Assembly (NCBI RefSeq): GCF_019890635.1
Contig: NZ_JAIOAB010000022.1
Coordinates: forward strand, 1-64,000
Length of the DNA stretch: 64,000 bases
Reading direction: 5' to 3'
From: Streptomyces sennicomposti
GTDB lineage: Bacteria > Actinomycetota > Actinomycetes > Streptomycetales > Streptomycetaceae
The stretch's first letter is position 1. Each line of letters starts with the position of its first letter. Both the position numbers and the translations under genes were made by a program. Under the pieces are notes generated by a model that worked only from the letters and a program-made list of their open reading frames with translations, ran no database searches and was not told the origin of the DNA. Shown here in pieces: positions 36,577-44,565 of the stretch.

Positions 36577-37620
36577 ATGGATCTCAGCCTCTTCTATTTC
36601 GCCAACGACAGCGGAAGCGCCGAGGCCGACCGGTACCGGTTGCTGCTCGAAGGCGCCCGCTTCGCCGACGAGAACGGCTTCGCGGCGGTGTGGACCCCGG
36701 AACGCCATTTCCACCCCTTCGGCGGGACCTATCCGAACCCCTCGGTGACCAGTGCGGCGATCGCCGCGACGACGGAGCGTGTCAAGATCCGGGCGGGCAG
36801 CGTCGTGGCACCGTTGCACCACGCGCTGCGGATCGCCGAGGAGTGGTCTGTGGTGGACAACATCTCCCGGGGCCGCGTCGGGGTGTCCTTCGCCTCCGGT
36901 TGGCACGCCGTCGACTTCGCCCTGAACCCGGCCGCCTACACGAACCGCCGGGCGGAGATGTACGAGCGGATCGAGCAGGTGCGTGCCCTGTGGCGCGGCG
37001 AGGCGATCGAGGTCACCGACGGCGCGGGGAACCCGGTGCGGGTGCGGTCGTTCCCGCCGCCGGTCCAGAGCGACCTGCCGATCTGGGTCGCCAGTGTCGG
37101 CGACGTCGAGACCTTCCGGAGCGCCGGCCGGATCGGCGCCGGGCTCCTCACCCATCTGCTCGGCCAGAGTCCCGAACAACTGGCGCACAACATCGCCGAG
37201 TACCGGAAGGCCGCGGCCGACGCCGGCTGGCCCGGCCATGTCGCGGTCATGGTGCACACGTATCTCGGCGAGGACACCGACAGGGTCCGAGAGCTGGTCC
37301 GGCCGTCGCTGAGCGACTACATGCGCAGCTCGCTCGGGCTCATCCTGGCATCGGACCTCAGCACCGGAGACCTGGAGCCGGACGAGATCGACATGCTCGT
37401 CGAGCGGGCCTTCGAGCACTACTTCGACGACGTCGGCCTGCTCGGCTCGGTCGACAAGGGCGAGCAGGTCGTGGCGCGGCTCGCGGAACTCGGCGCGGAC
37501 GAGATCGCGTGTCTCATCGACTTCGGACTGCCCACGGACGAGGTCATGACCGGCCTGACCTATCTCAAGCGACTGCAAGACGCGTGCGGCGCCGACGCGC
37601 CCGTCCCGCGCACGGTCTGA
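36577..37620 (+). CDS. Luciferase-like flavin monooxygenase (natural-product LLM type)
   Basis: 347-residue bacterial luciferase-like enzyme using reduced flavin and O2. The TIM-barrel opening DLSLFYFAN, the segment WTPERHFHPFGG and the stretch GVSFASGWHAVDFA are typical of the LLM subgroup found beside or inside NRPS and PKS proteins, where members hydroxylate carrier-bound substrates or carry out other oxidations. ATG 36577 follows GGGGAG; an upstream in-frame ATG at 36523 is unlikely. It is transcribed alone, divergent from the PKS operon. The substrate is unknown; a carrier-bound intermediate is the likeliest. Confidence 0.88.
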   Translation: MDLSLFYFANDSGSAEADRYRLLLEGARFADENGFAAVWTPERHFHPFGGTYPNPSVTSAAIAATTERVKIRAGSVVAPLHHALRIAEEWSVVDNISRGRVGVSFASGWHAVDFALNPAAYTNRRAEMYERIEQVRALWRGEAIEVTDGAGNPVRVRSFPPPVQSDLPIWVASVGDVETFRSAGRIGAGLLTHLLGQSPEQLAHNIAEYRKAAADAGWPGHVAVMVHTYLGEDTDRVRELVRPSLSDYMRSSLGLILASDLSTGDLEPDEIDMLVERAFEHYFDDVGLLGSVDKGEQVVARLAELGADEIACLIDFGLPTDEVMTGLTYLKRLQDACGADAPVPRTV

Positions 37621-37686
37621 CCCCGGTCCTCCCCGTGCCGCCGCGGTCGCCCGGCGAGGGTGCGGCTTCGCCGTGCCCGCGCCGGG

Positions 37687-37718
37687 GCCGGCCCGCCGAA
37701 GTGCCGGCCCGCCGAAGT
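37687..37718 (+). repeat. Tandem 16-bp repeat, two copies
   Basis: GCCGGCCCGCCGAAGT occurs twice in a row in the gap between convergent genes, followed by a further partial copy. It is probably a slippage product of no coding significance. Confidence 0.7.
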
Positions 37719-37736
37719 GCCGGCTGCCGGATTTCG

Positions 37737-37769
37737 ACTCGGCTGTCGGCTTTCGGCTGTCGGCCGAGT
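37737..37769. terminator. Possible terminator between convergent genes
   Basis: Arms ACTCGGC and GCCGAGT flank an interval rich in repeated GGCTGTCGG. It lies between the LLM stop and the E2 stop on opposite strands. The stem is only 7 bp. Confidence 0.35.
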
Positions 37770-37855
37770 GGCCGGCCCGCGCCGAGCGGGAGTTCACGTC
37801 GAACGGTCCGCCGGTCCCAGCACCGTCCTGTGGTCCCGGCCCCGTCGTCCTCCCG

Positions 37856-39040
37856 TCAGCCCGCCAGCCGGGCGATGGCGTCGGCGGTCTCCAGGTCCTG
37901 CTTCACCGCGGTGAGGAAGCGGACCGCGTCGCGGCCGTTGAGATAGCGGTGGTCGTAGGTGACGGCGACCGTGGTGACCGGCCGGGTGAACGGCGTGCCG
38001 TCCTCGGCCAGGGCGACTTCGCTCCGCTCGGCGCACAGGGTCACGACGCAGGTGCGGCCCGGATGGACGATCGGCGCGGCCAGGATGATGTCCGGTTCGT
38101 TGTGCAGCGAGAGGGTGATCGCCTCGTCGGCGAACGCGTCCTCGCGGAAGTTCTGCCGCAGGGCGCTGACCCGGAAGTCCATGAGGTCGTCGGTCAGGTC
38201 GCCGATCGGACGGCGGGCGGCGTCCTTGAGCACCGGGATGAACAGCCCGGTCCCGACGTCGACGGTGACCCCCACGTTGGCGGCCGGCGCGAGGGTGAGG
38301 GTGTGGTCCGCACCGGGCGTGGCGAAGAACAGCGGGAAGTCGGCGTGGCGGGCGGCAATGGCCTTGACCAGCAGCTCGACCAGGCCGTACGGGGCGCCGC
38401 CGCGGGCGGCGCGGAACGCTGTCAGGTCGACCGCGATCGCGGCGAAGGCGGCCGGGATGGTGCGGTGCGCCTCGCTGACGACGGCGGCCACCGCGCGTTG
38501 GCGCGCACTGAGGCGGACGACGGCGGCGTCCTCGGACGCCGCGGACGCCCCAGCCGCAACGGCCGCCGCCCCTTGGTCCGTGAGCCCCTGGTCGATGAGC
38601 CGCTGGACGTCGGAGGCCTTCACCACCCGCTTGCCGAGCGCGCGCAGCTGCTCGGTCCGGATGCCGTGATCCTGGGCGAGGGTGCGCGCGGCGTCGCTGA
38701 GGACCGGGTCCGGGCCGCCGTCGTGGTCCTCGCCCTGGCCCTGACCCTCGGGTGCGGTGGTCACGGCGGCGGCCGCCGGGCTCGCCAGGTAGTCGTCCCG
38801 TTCCTGGCGGCTGTCGAACAGCAGCCCCACGGGCCGCCCGAACGCGCAGTGCGCTCCGGCCTCGACGAGCCGGTGGAGGACGCCGTCCGCGTCCGCGACG
38901 AGTTCCTCCAGGGCCTTCGCGGTCTCGACCTCGGCGACGACCGCGTCCGCGGACACCGCGGCGCCGTCGTCGACCGTCCAGCCGACCAGGACGCAGCCCT
39001 CGTCGTTGTTGTTGAACTTCGGCAGCAGCAGTTCACGCAT
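37856..39040 (-). CDS. 2-oxoacid dehydrogenase complex E2 (lipoyl acyltransferase)
   Basis: 394-residue dihydrolipoamide acyltransferase. One N-terminal lipoyl domain (lysine in VETAKALEEL), a degenerate E1/E3-binding domain (LSDAARTLAQDHGI ... VKASDVQRLI) and a catalytic core ending in DHRYLNGRD, where the consensus DHRxxDG has asparagine for aspartate. It would pass an acyl group made by E1 to CoA or, in a biosynthetic setting, to an acyl carrier protein. Its start overlaps the E1beta stop by 8 bp. No E3 gene is in the window, so the host E3 would have to reoxidise the lipoyl group. Confidence 0.9.
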   Translation of the reverse strand: MRELLLPKFNNNDEGCVLVGWTVDDGAAVSADAVVAEVETAKALEELVADADGVLHRLVEAGAHCAFGRPVGLLFDSRQERDDYLASPAAAAVTTAPEGQGQGEDHDGGPDPVLSDAARTLAQDHGIRTEQLRALGKRVVKASDVQRLIDQGLTDQGAAAVAAGASAASEDAAVVRLSARQRAVAAVVSEAHRTIPAAFAAIAVDLTAFRAARGGAPYGLVELLVKAIAARHADFPLFFATPGADHTLTLAPAANVGVTVDVGTGLFIPVLKDAARRPIGDLTDDLMDFRVSALRQNFREDAFADEAITLSLHNEPDIILAAPIVHPGRTCVVTLCAERSEVALAEDGTPFTRPVTTVAVTYDHRYLNGRDAVRFLTAVKQDLETADAIARLAG

Positions 39041-40040
39041 GCAACGCCTCCCGGATGGCGCGGTGGATGTCGGAAGCTTGGGGCAGCACGGTCTGTTCCA
39101 GGTGTGCGGCGGTCGGGATCACCTCGGCCTCGGCGCTGCACAGCACGACGGGACGCCGCAACCGGTCCCACAGCCGCTCGTAGACGCGCGTGGCGACCTC
39201 CGAACCCCAGGTGCCGCCGGCGGCGCAGTCCTCGACCAGGCACACGACCTCGGCGCCGGCCAGGGCGGGCAGCAGCGGCTCCACGTCGAACGGGTACAAC
39301 TGGGTCGGAACGATGACCTCGCAGGTGATCTCGTGCTCGGCGAACAGCGTCCCGGCCGCCGCCAGCGCCCGCCGGGCCACACCGCCGGGCACGACGATCA
39401 CGCAGTCGGCCGCGTCGTCGCCGTCCGTCGCCCGCAGCCGTGCCGGGCCGCCGGCTCCGAACGGGAAATCGGCGACGAACGGCCCGTCCGTCCCCGGCTC
39501 GTGCATCGGCTGCGTGTAGAGCACCTTGTCCTCGAACAGGACGGCCGGCTCGCCGTCGGCGAGCAGGCGGGCCAGCAGTGCCGTACTGTCGTGGAACGGC
39601 GAGATCTCGTGCACCGACAGGTGCGGCACGCCGATGAAGTGCTTCTGCAGGCTCTGGCTGTGGGTCGGGCCGTACCCGCGCCGCCCGCCCGTGGGGCAGC
39701 GCACGATCACCGGGACCTCGACGCGGCGGCCGTACATCGCGACCGATTTGGCCGCGAAGTTGACGATCTGGTCGAAGGCCAGGGTGGCGAAGTCGCCGAA
39801 CATGATCTCGACGATGGCACACCCGCCGGACAGCGCCAGCCCGTTGGCCACCCCCACCAGCGACTGCTCGCTGATGGGCGTGCTCAGGACCCGGTCGGGG
39901 TAGCCCGACGACAGCCCTTTGGTGATCTTGAAGGCGCCGCCGTACGGATCGGCGACGTCCTCCCCCAGCAGGAACAGGCCGGGGTCGGCGGCGAAGGCCG
40001 CGTGCAGGGCCCGGTTCAGGTTCTCGGCGACACGTTCCAC
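39033..40040 (-). CDS. 2-oxoacid dehydrogenase E1 beta subunit
   Basis: 335-residue beta subunit of a thiamine-diphosphate 2-oxoacid dehydrogenase of the pyruvate/acetoin/branched-chain type. It opens with an E1beta GEDVADPYGG segment and contains STPISEQSLVGVANG, EIMFGDFATLAFDQIVNFAAK and PTGGRRGYGPTHSQSL, all conserved. GTG 40040 lies 3 bp after the E1alpha stop behind GGGAGAGGGG. Together with E1alpha and E2 it would decarboxylate a 2-oxoacid, or possibly act on a ketose phosphate, and deliver the acyl unit to this cluster. Confidence 0.92.
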   Translation of the reverse strand: MERVAENLNRALHAAFAADPGLFLLGEDVADPYGGAFKITKGLSSGYPDRVLSTPISEQSLVGVANGLALSGGCAIVEIMFGDFATLAFDQIVNFAAKSVAMYGRRVEVPVIVRCPTGGRRGYGPTHSQSLQKHFIGVPHLSVHEISPFHDSTALLARLLADGEPAVLFEDKVLYTQPMHEPGTDGPFVADFPFGAGGPARLRATDGDDAADCVIVVPGGVARRALAAAGTLFAEHEITCEVIVPTQLYPFDVEPLLPALAGAEVVCLVEDCAAGGTWGSEVATRVYERLWDRLRRPVVLCSAEAEVIPTAAHLEQTVLPQASDIHRAIREALHA

Positions 40041-40043
40041 GGC

Positions 40044-40973
40044 TCAGCCCCTCTCCCACACCGAGGCCGGACGGGCCAGGACCCGGTCCACGGCCTCGGC
40101 GATCCGCGTCCGCTGCTCGTCCTCGACCTCGGCGAACAGGCCGGGGTCCAGGCGCCGATAGGCGTCGTGCCAGTCGTGCTCCCGCTCGGCGGCGACCTCG
40201 GCGGCGGAGCGTGTGTCGTCGCCCTTGCTGTGCGGGCCGAGGCGGTGGGTCGCGAACTCCACGACGGCCGGCCCGCCGCCGGTGCGCGTCCGTTCGACCA
40301 CCGGTGCCAGGCGCGCGCGGATCGCGGCGACGTCGCTGCCGGTCACGGGCACATGGGCGATTCCGAACGCCGCGGCCCGCCCGGCGATGTCGCCGGCCAT
40401 GGCGCGCGCGGTCGGCGTGGTCTGCGCGATGCCGTTGTTCTCGACGACCACCAGCAGCGGCAGCCGCCACAGCGCGGCCAGGTTCAACGCCTCGTAGACG
40501 GCGCCCTCGCCCCAGGTGCCGTCGCCGATGCAGGCCACGGCGATGCCGGAACGGCCGGTCCGCTGGAACCACAAGGCCGTGCCCACGGCCACCGGCAGGC
40601 TCTCGCCCTGCACCCCGGTGGACAGGTAGGTGTCCCGGAAGATGTGCTGGCTGCCGCCGACGCCCGAACAGACGGCGCCCTCGCGGCCGGTCATCTCGGC
40701 CAGCAGGCCCTCGGGGTCGTCGAAGCGGGCCAGATAGTGTCCGTGGCCGCGGTGGTTGCTGAACACGAAGTCGTCCGGGGCCAGCAGCGGCCCCAGGGCC
40801 ACCGGCACGTACTCCTGACCGAGGCAGGTGTGCGTGGTGCCGTTGAGCAGCCCGCGCGCGAACAGGTCCAGCACGGCCTGCTCGAAGTGCCTGATCATCA
40901 GCAGGCTGGAGAGGTCGTCGACGTCGATCCCGGCGTCGGTCCCGGCAACGCTGATGGCAGTACCTTCTTTCAT
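40044..40973 (-). CDS. 2-oxoacid dehydrogenase E1 alpha subunit
   Basis: 309-residue alpha subunit. The thiamine-diphosphate motif GDGTWGEGAVYEALNLAALW ending in VENN is clear, as are SNHRGHGHYLA and GGSQHIF. The substrate 2-oxoacid cannot be read. The gene is 91 bp after the C45 enzyme on the same strand behind GGGAGGGAG. Being embedded in the cluster and separate from an E3 gene, it is more likely to make a special starter or C2 unit than to serve central metabolism. Confidence 0.92.
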   Translation of the reverse strand: MKEGTAISVAGTDAGIDVDDLSSLLMIRHFEQAVLDLFARGLLNGTTHTCLGQEYVPVALGPLLAPDDFVFSNHRGHGHYLARFDDPEGLLAEMTGREGAVCSGVGGSQHIFRDTYLSTGVQGESLPVAVGTALWFQRTGRSGIAVACIGDGTWGEGAVYEALNLAALWRLPLLVVVENNGIAQTTPTARAMAGDIAGRAAAFGIAHVPVTGSDVAAIRARLAPVVERTRTGGGPAVVEFATHRLGPHSKGDDTRSAAEVAAEREHDWHDAYRRLDPGLFAEVEDEQRTRIAEAVDRVLARPASVWERG

Positions 40974-41063
40974 GACGGGCTCCCTCCCGGAAGTTCCAAA
41001 GGATCAGGGCGCGGTCCTCGCCCGGGTCCGCCGAGCAGGGACCGGGATCTCGGCGTCTCGGCC

Positions 41064-42164
41064 TCAACCCGCACTGTCTGCGCCCGCTCGGGGAATGCCG
41101 GGAGTGCGGCAGTCCGGGTCCGCGAAGGCGAACTCCCTGGTGACAGACGTGGCGGGGTCGCCCGGCCTGATGTACAACCGGCCGCTCCCCGGCAAGGCGA
41201 CGGCAGCGGCGACGGTGCGCTCGTACCGGATGTCACCGGTTCCGGCCACTCGGACGGGCGGGGCCGAGAGCAGAGCGAAATGCTCCTCCACCCCTGCGGC
41301 CGGCGCCATCGCGGCGAGACCGGCGCGGCACGCCTCCAGCCGTCGGCGTGAGGAGTTCCGCGCGAAGACGTTGATCTCGTCGAAGGGTTCGAACTCGGGG
41401 TGGAGGAAGTGGTTGGTGTGCTCTGCCTGTTGGGCTTCGAAGCACCGGAACCGGCCGTCCAGAGCCTCCACCCAGACCGCTTTGCCCGCGTCGCAGAGCA
41501 TGAACGACCGTGAGCTGGCCAACGGGAGACCGCGCAGGCACTCGACCGCCTCATCGACGGTGGCGGCGGAGTCCAGCACGTGGCGAATGGCCAGGTACGG
41601 CGGGACTCCGGGTTTCCAGTCTCCGCCGAGGACCAGGTTGAGGCCCACGGCCAGGCCGTCGCTGTTGACCCCGAGATAGCCGAGCAGGCCCGCGAAACTG
41701 AGCACCAAAGCCCGGCGCGGGGAACCGGTGAGCCGGACGTCCAGGACGCTGATCTGATCGTCCAGGTCGCCGTTGAGGTCCACCGTCTGGGCCAGTACCG
41801 GACGGGAACCGGCCCTGGCGTAGGTGGTGCAGTCGCCGCGCGCCGGGATCTTGCGGTAGCCCAGGATCTCCCGGCGCAGTTGCAGCAGCAGCGCCTGGTC
41901 GCGGTGGATCCCGATCCCGTCGGCGAGTCCGGTGATCTCCTCGGCCAGCCGTGGCAGCTCTGCCGTGATCACCGCGTCGAACGCGGACAGCACCGGTTCG
42001 AGCCCGGCCGTCGTGACCGGTTCGTCCAGCAGCAGGTTGAGGCGGCAGAGCGAGTCGTCGACGAAGCCGCGCAGCGGACAGGCGAGAGCTGCCCCGTGCT
42101 GTCGGCCGACCTCATAGGGGTTGCCGCGCAGATGCAGATGGGCGACGCCCGCTCCGCCGTTCAC
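41064..42164 (-). CDS. C45-family NTN acyltransferase/hydrolase (isopenicillin N acyltransferase-like)
   Basis: 366-residue protein of the acyl-CoA:6-aminopenicillanic acid acyltransferase family. The self-processing site is GDCTTYA with nucleophile C112, preceded by the typical LRGNPYEVGRQHG opening and followed by QTVDLNGDL and GLLGYLGVNSDGLAVGLN. Such enzymes cleave between Gly and Cys to expose the N-terminal cysteine and then hydrolyse or exchange an amide. Its start overlaps the GNAT stop as GTGA, so acylation (GNAT) and deacylation or acyl exchange (this gene) are likely a functional pair acting on the hydrazine nitrogen. The link to the hydrazine is inference. Confidence 0.87.
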   Translation of the reverse strand: MNGGAGVAHLHLRGNPYEVGRQHGAALACPLRGFVDDSLCRLNLLLDEPVTTAGLEPVLSAFDAVITAELPRLAEEITGLADGIGIHRDQALLLQLRREILGYRKIPARGDCTTYARAGSRPVLAQTVDLNGDLDDQISVLDVRLTGSPRRALVLSFAGLLGYLGVNSDGLAVGLNLVLGGDWKPGVPPYLAIRHVLDSAATVDEAVECLRGLPLASSRSFMLCDAGKAVWVEALDGRFRCFEAQQAEHTNHFLHPEFEPFDEINVFARNSSRRRLEACRAGLAAMAPAAGVEEHFALLSAPPVRVAGTGDIRYERTVAAAVALPGSGRLYIRPGDPATSVTREFAFADPDCRTPGIPRAGADSAG

Positions 42165-42775
42165 ACCGTTCCGCTTCGACGGGTCACCTTCGCGTTGGCG
42201 GCCAGCTCGTCCTTGAGCCACGACCACTCGCCGCGCAGCACGCTGTAGTAGACAGCGTCCCGGCGCCTGCCGTCCGGCATCGGGTTGAAGCTGCGCAGGA
42301 CGCCCTCCTCCACGGCGCCGATGTTGCGCAGGCCGCTTCGGGCCTGCGCGTTGAGCTGGTCCGTCTTGAACTCCACGCGCTCGGCGCCCAGGTTCTCGAA
42401 GGCGTGCTGGAGCAAGAGGTACTTGGCCCAGCGGTTGACGCCCCGGCCCTGGAAGTCGACGCCCAACCAGGACCAGCCGATCTCCAGGCGCGCGTCCGCC
42501 TCGGAGAGGTTGCCGAAGCTCATGCTCCCCGCGCACCGCCCCGTGGTCTTGTCGGTGATGTGGAAGACCACGCGCCTGCCCGCCGCGTGGTCGGCGACCA
42601 TGCCCTGGAAGAAGGCCTCGAAGTCCTCCTCCGTCTCGACCAGGCTCACGAAGTAGCGCCAGATCACCGGGTTCATCGCGATGGCGTGGATCGACTCGCG
42701 GTCCTCGGGAGTGATCGGACGCAGCCTCACGTGGTCGTTCTCCAGCGTGGCCGCGGCCAGCTCTGCCCAGCTCAC
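42161..42775 (-). CDS. GNAT N-acyltransferase (RimJ/RimL type)
   Basis: 204-residue GCN5-related acyltransferase. The RLRPITPEDRE start, the acyl-CoA-binding segment GVDFQGRGVNRWAKYLLLQHAF and the late NIGAVEEGVLRSF (resembling GFxxEGxLR) are those of the ribosomal-protein acetyltransferase-like family. GTG 42775 is one base after the ACP stop. In the hydrazine setting it probably acylates the terminal nitrogen of a hydrazinoacetyl group as a protecting step; I recall an equivalent enzyme in the triacsin cluster. Acetylation of another intermediate or self-resistance is possible. Confidence 0.85.
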   Translation of the reverse strand: MSWAELAAATLENDHVRLRPITPEDRESIHAIAMNPVIWRYFVSLVETEEDFEAFFQGMVADHAAGRRVVFHITDKTTGRCAGSMSFGNLSEADARLEIGWSWLGVDFQGRGVNRWAKYLLLQHAFENLGAERVEFKTDQLNAQARSGLRNIGAVEEGVLRSFNPMPDGRRRDAVYYSVLRGEWSWLKDELAANAKVTRRSGTV

Positions 42776-42776
42776 T

Positions 42777-43037
42777 TCAAGAAGCCTTTCCGGCGTGGCG
42801 TGACAGGGTGTCGACGACGTCGTGGAGCGTGCGCATCTCCGCGACGTCGCGCTCGGTCAGGGAGGCGAGATCGACCGCGAGGTCCTCGCACAGCCGAGTC
42901 AGGAACAGGACCTTCTGCAACGAGGTCAAGCCGTAGTCGGTCAACTCGAGGTCGGGTTCGATCTCGTGCGGATCCGCGGGCGGCTGGAGCGCGGCCGACA
43001 GGTTCTCCCGCGCGATGGTCTCGACGTCACTGGGCAT
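42777..43037 (-). CDS. Acyl carrier protein partnered with the acyl-AMP ligase
   Basis: 86-residue carrier protein starting at MPSDVETIARENL. The attachment serine is in DYGLTSLQ, where the usual DSL is TSL. Its start codon lies inside the 3' end of the acyl-AMP ligase gene (11-bp overlap), so the two are co-translated and very likely partners. I infer it carries hydrazinoacetate. The longer frame to 43181 is antisense-like sequence and not used. Confidence 0.9.
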   Translation of the reverse strand: MPSDVETIARENLSAALQPPADPHEIEPDLELTDYGLTSLQKVLFLTRLCEDLAVDLASLTERDVAEMRTLHDVVDTLSRHAGKAS

Positions 43038-44565
43038 GGATACCGTCCTGGTTGTTCGTGATCTGCGACTGGAAGGCCGCGAAAATGGCCTGTCGTCTCG
43101 GCTTGAACTGCGAGGTGAGCATTCCGTTGGCGATGCTGGGCCGCGGACTCGCGACGACGACCTTGCGAATCTGTTCGTCACGGCCGAACGAGGCGTTGGT
43201 GCGGGCCAGTTGTTCGGCGATCGCCTCCAGGTCGGCCGTGTCGGAGGAAGGCGAGACCACCGCCACCAGGGACGTCTGCGCGGGGCAGAACACCACGCAC
43301 TCCTCGATCGCCGGGCTCGTCCGCATGTGCTCCTCGATCGGCCGGACGATCACCTTCTTGCCGTTCCCGAGCACGATGACGTCGTCGGCGCGTCCCTGGA
43401 TGAACAGGAAGCCGTCCTCGTCGACGTAACCGAGGTCGCCGGTGCGCACCACCCCGTCCGCGACGAACATCCGCTCGGAGTCACCGGGCTCGGCGAACTC
43501 GTAGCGCCGGTTCACCGGATGCTCGCTCCGTACCAGGATCACGCCGTCCTCGTCGAACAGCACCTCCTTGCCCCGCAGCACCCTGCCCACGCTGCCCTCC
43601 CGGTGGGCGCCGGGATGGTTCTTGCTGACGATGCACGTCTCGTTCAGCCCGTAGCCCTCGTAGACGGGAAGGCCCGCGTCGGTGAGGTAGCGCAGCACCT
43701 CCCGGTCCGCCGGCGCCGATCCGGTCCACAGGTAGCGGATCCGGTCGCCGAACAGCCGCCGCGCGGCCGCGCGGCGGGCCGCCTCCGGCGTGACGCCGTC
43801 CGCACGAGCGGCGTCCTGGCCGATCTGCTGCCTGGCGGCCTCGAAGAACGCCGGTACCCCCATCACCACAGTCGGCCGGGCCGTTCCCAGCGCGGCGAAG
43901 GCCGCCTCGTACGTGGTGACGGTCGCGTCGTGGCCGAAGCAGAGGGCGGAGTAGAGCCAGTACCGCTGCTGCAGCAGTGACAGCGGCAGGAAGACGAAGA
44001 GGTTGTCGCCGCTCCGGTGCCCGAAGATCTCCTGCACGGCCCGCATCGACGCGTCGATACTGCCGACCGTGGCCCCGAGCCCCTTCGGCGCACCGGTGCT
44101 GCCGGAGGTGAACTTGATCGTCGTCACCTCCTCGGGGCCGTACACGACGGGTCCGGGCGGCTCCGGCCATGCCTGCCCCGCGGCCTCGGCGACTTCGGCG
44201 AACGTTCGGACAGCCGCCGGCGCGTCCGCCGGCACGTCCTGGTCGGTGAACAGAACCGTGAGCCCGTAGCGTGCCACCAGCTCTGCGGCATCGGCGAACT
44301 TGCCCGGCTCGAAACCTGCGACCACGGCCTTGAGCCGCAGCGCGGCGAGGTCCAGCAGGACCCATTCCAGGCTGTTGGCCGCCAGGATTCCGATGCGGTC
44401 CCCGGACCCGACGCCGAGGCTTTGAAGGTAGGCGGCGACACGGCCTGACTGCTCGTACAGTTCGGTCAGGTCCAGTGTCCTGCGACTGCCGAGCCGGATG
44501 AAGGAGATCCGGTGGCCGGGAGCCGGCGGCCCCGCCACCAAGCGGTTGATCACGGAGTCCGTCAT
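43027..44565 (-). CDS. Acyl-AMP ligase (ANL superfamily)
   Basis: 512-residue adenylate-forming enzyme outside any NRPS. The P-loop motif FTSGSTGAPKG, the A5-like EGYGLNETCIV, the TGDLGYVDEDGFLFIQGR segment and the C-terminal NGMLTSQFKPRR with the catalytic lysine are all present, so it should be active. It resembles acyl-CoA/acyl-ACP synthetases more than amino acid A domains. It overlaps the cupin-MetRS gene by 4 bp upstream and the ACP gene by 11 bp downstream. That position suggests it adenylates hydrazinoacetic acid, or an acyl derivative, and loads the ACP. Confidence 0.9.
   Translation of the reverse strand: MTDSVINRLVAGPPAPGHRISFIRLGSRRTLDLTELYEQSGRVAAYLQSLGVGSGDRIGILAANSLEWVLLDLAALRLKAVVAGFEPGKFADAAELVARYGLTVLFTDQDVPADAPAAVRTFAEVAEAAGQAWPEPPGPVVYGPEEVTTIKFTSGSTGAPKGLGATVGSIDASMRAVQEIFGHRSGDNLFVFLPLSLLQQRYWLYSALCFGHDATVTTYEAAFAALGTARPTVVMGVPAFFEAARQQIGQDAARADGVTPEAARRAAARRLFGDRIRYLWTGSAPADREVLRYLTDAGLPVYEGYGLNETCIVSKNHPGAHREGSVGRVLRGKEVLFDEDGVILVRSEHPVNRRYEFAEPGDSERMFVADGVVRTGDLGYVDEDGFLFIQGRADDVIVLGNGKKVIVRPIEEHMRTSPAIEECVVFCPAQTSLVAVVSPSSDTADLEAIAEQLARTNASFGRDEQIRKVVVASPRPSIANGMLTSQFKPRRQAIFAAFQSQITNNQDGIHAQ

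Noticed and set aside
37687..37730. Short tandem repeat as a CRISPR or attachment site
   Set aside because: Only two 16-bp copies with no spacers, no integrase and no tRNA.
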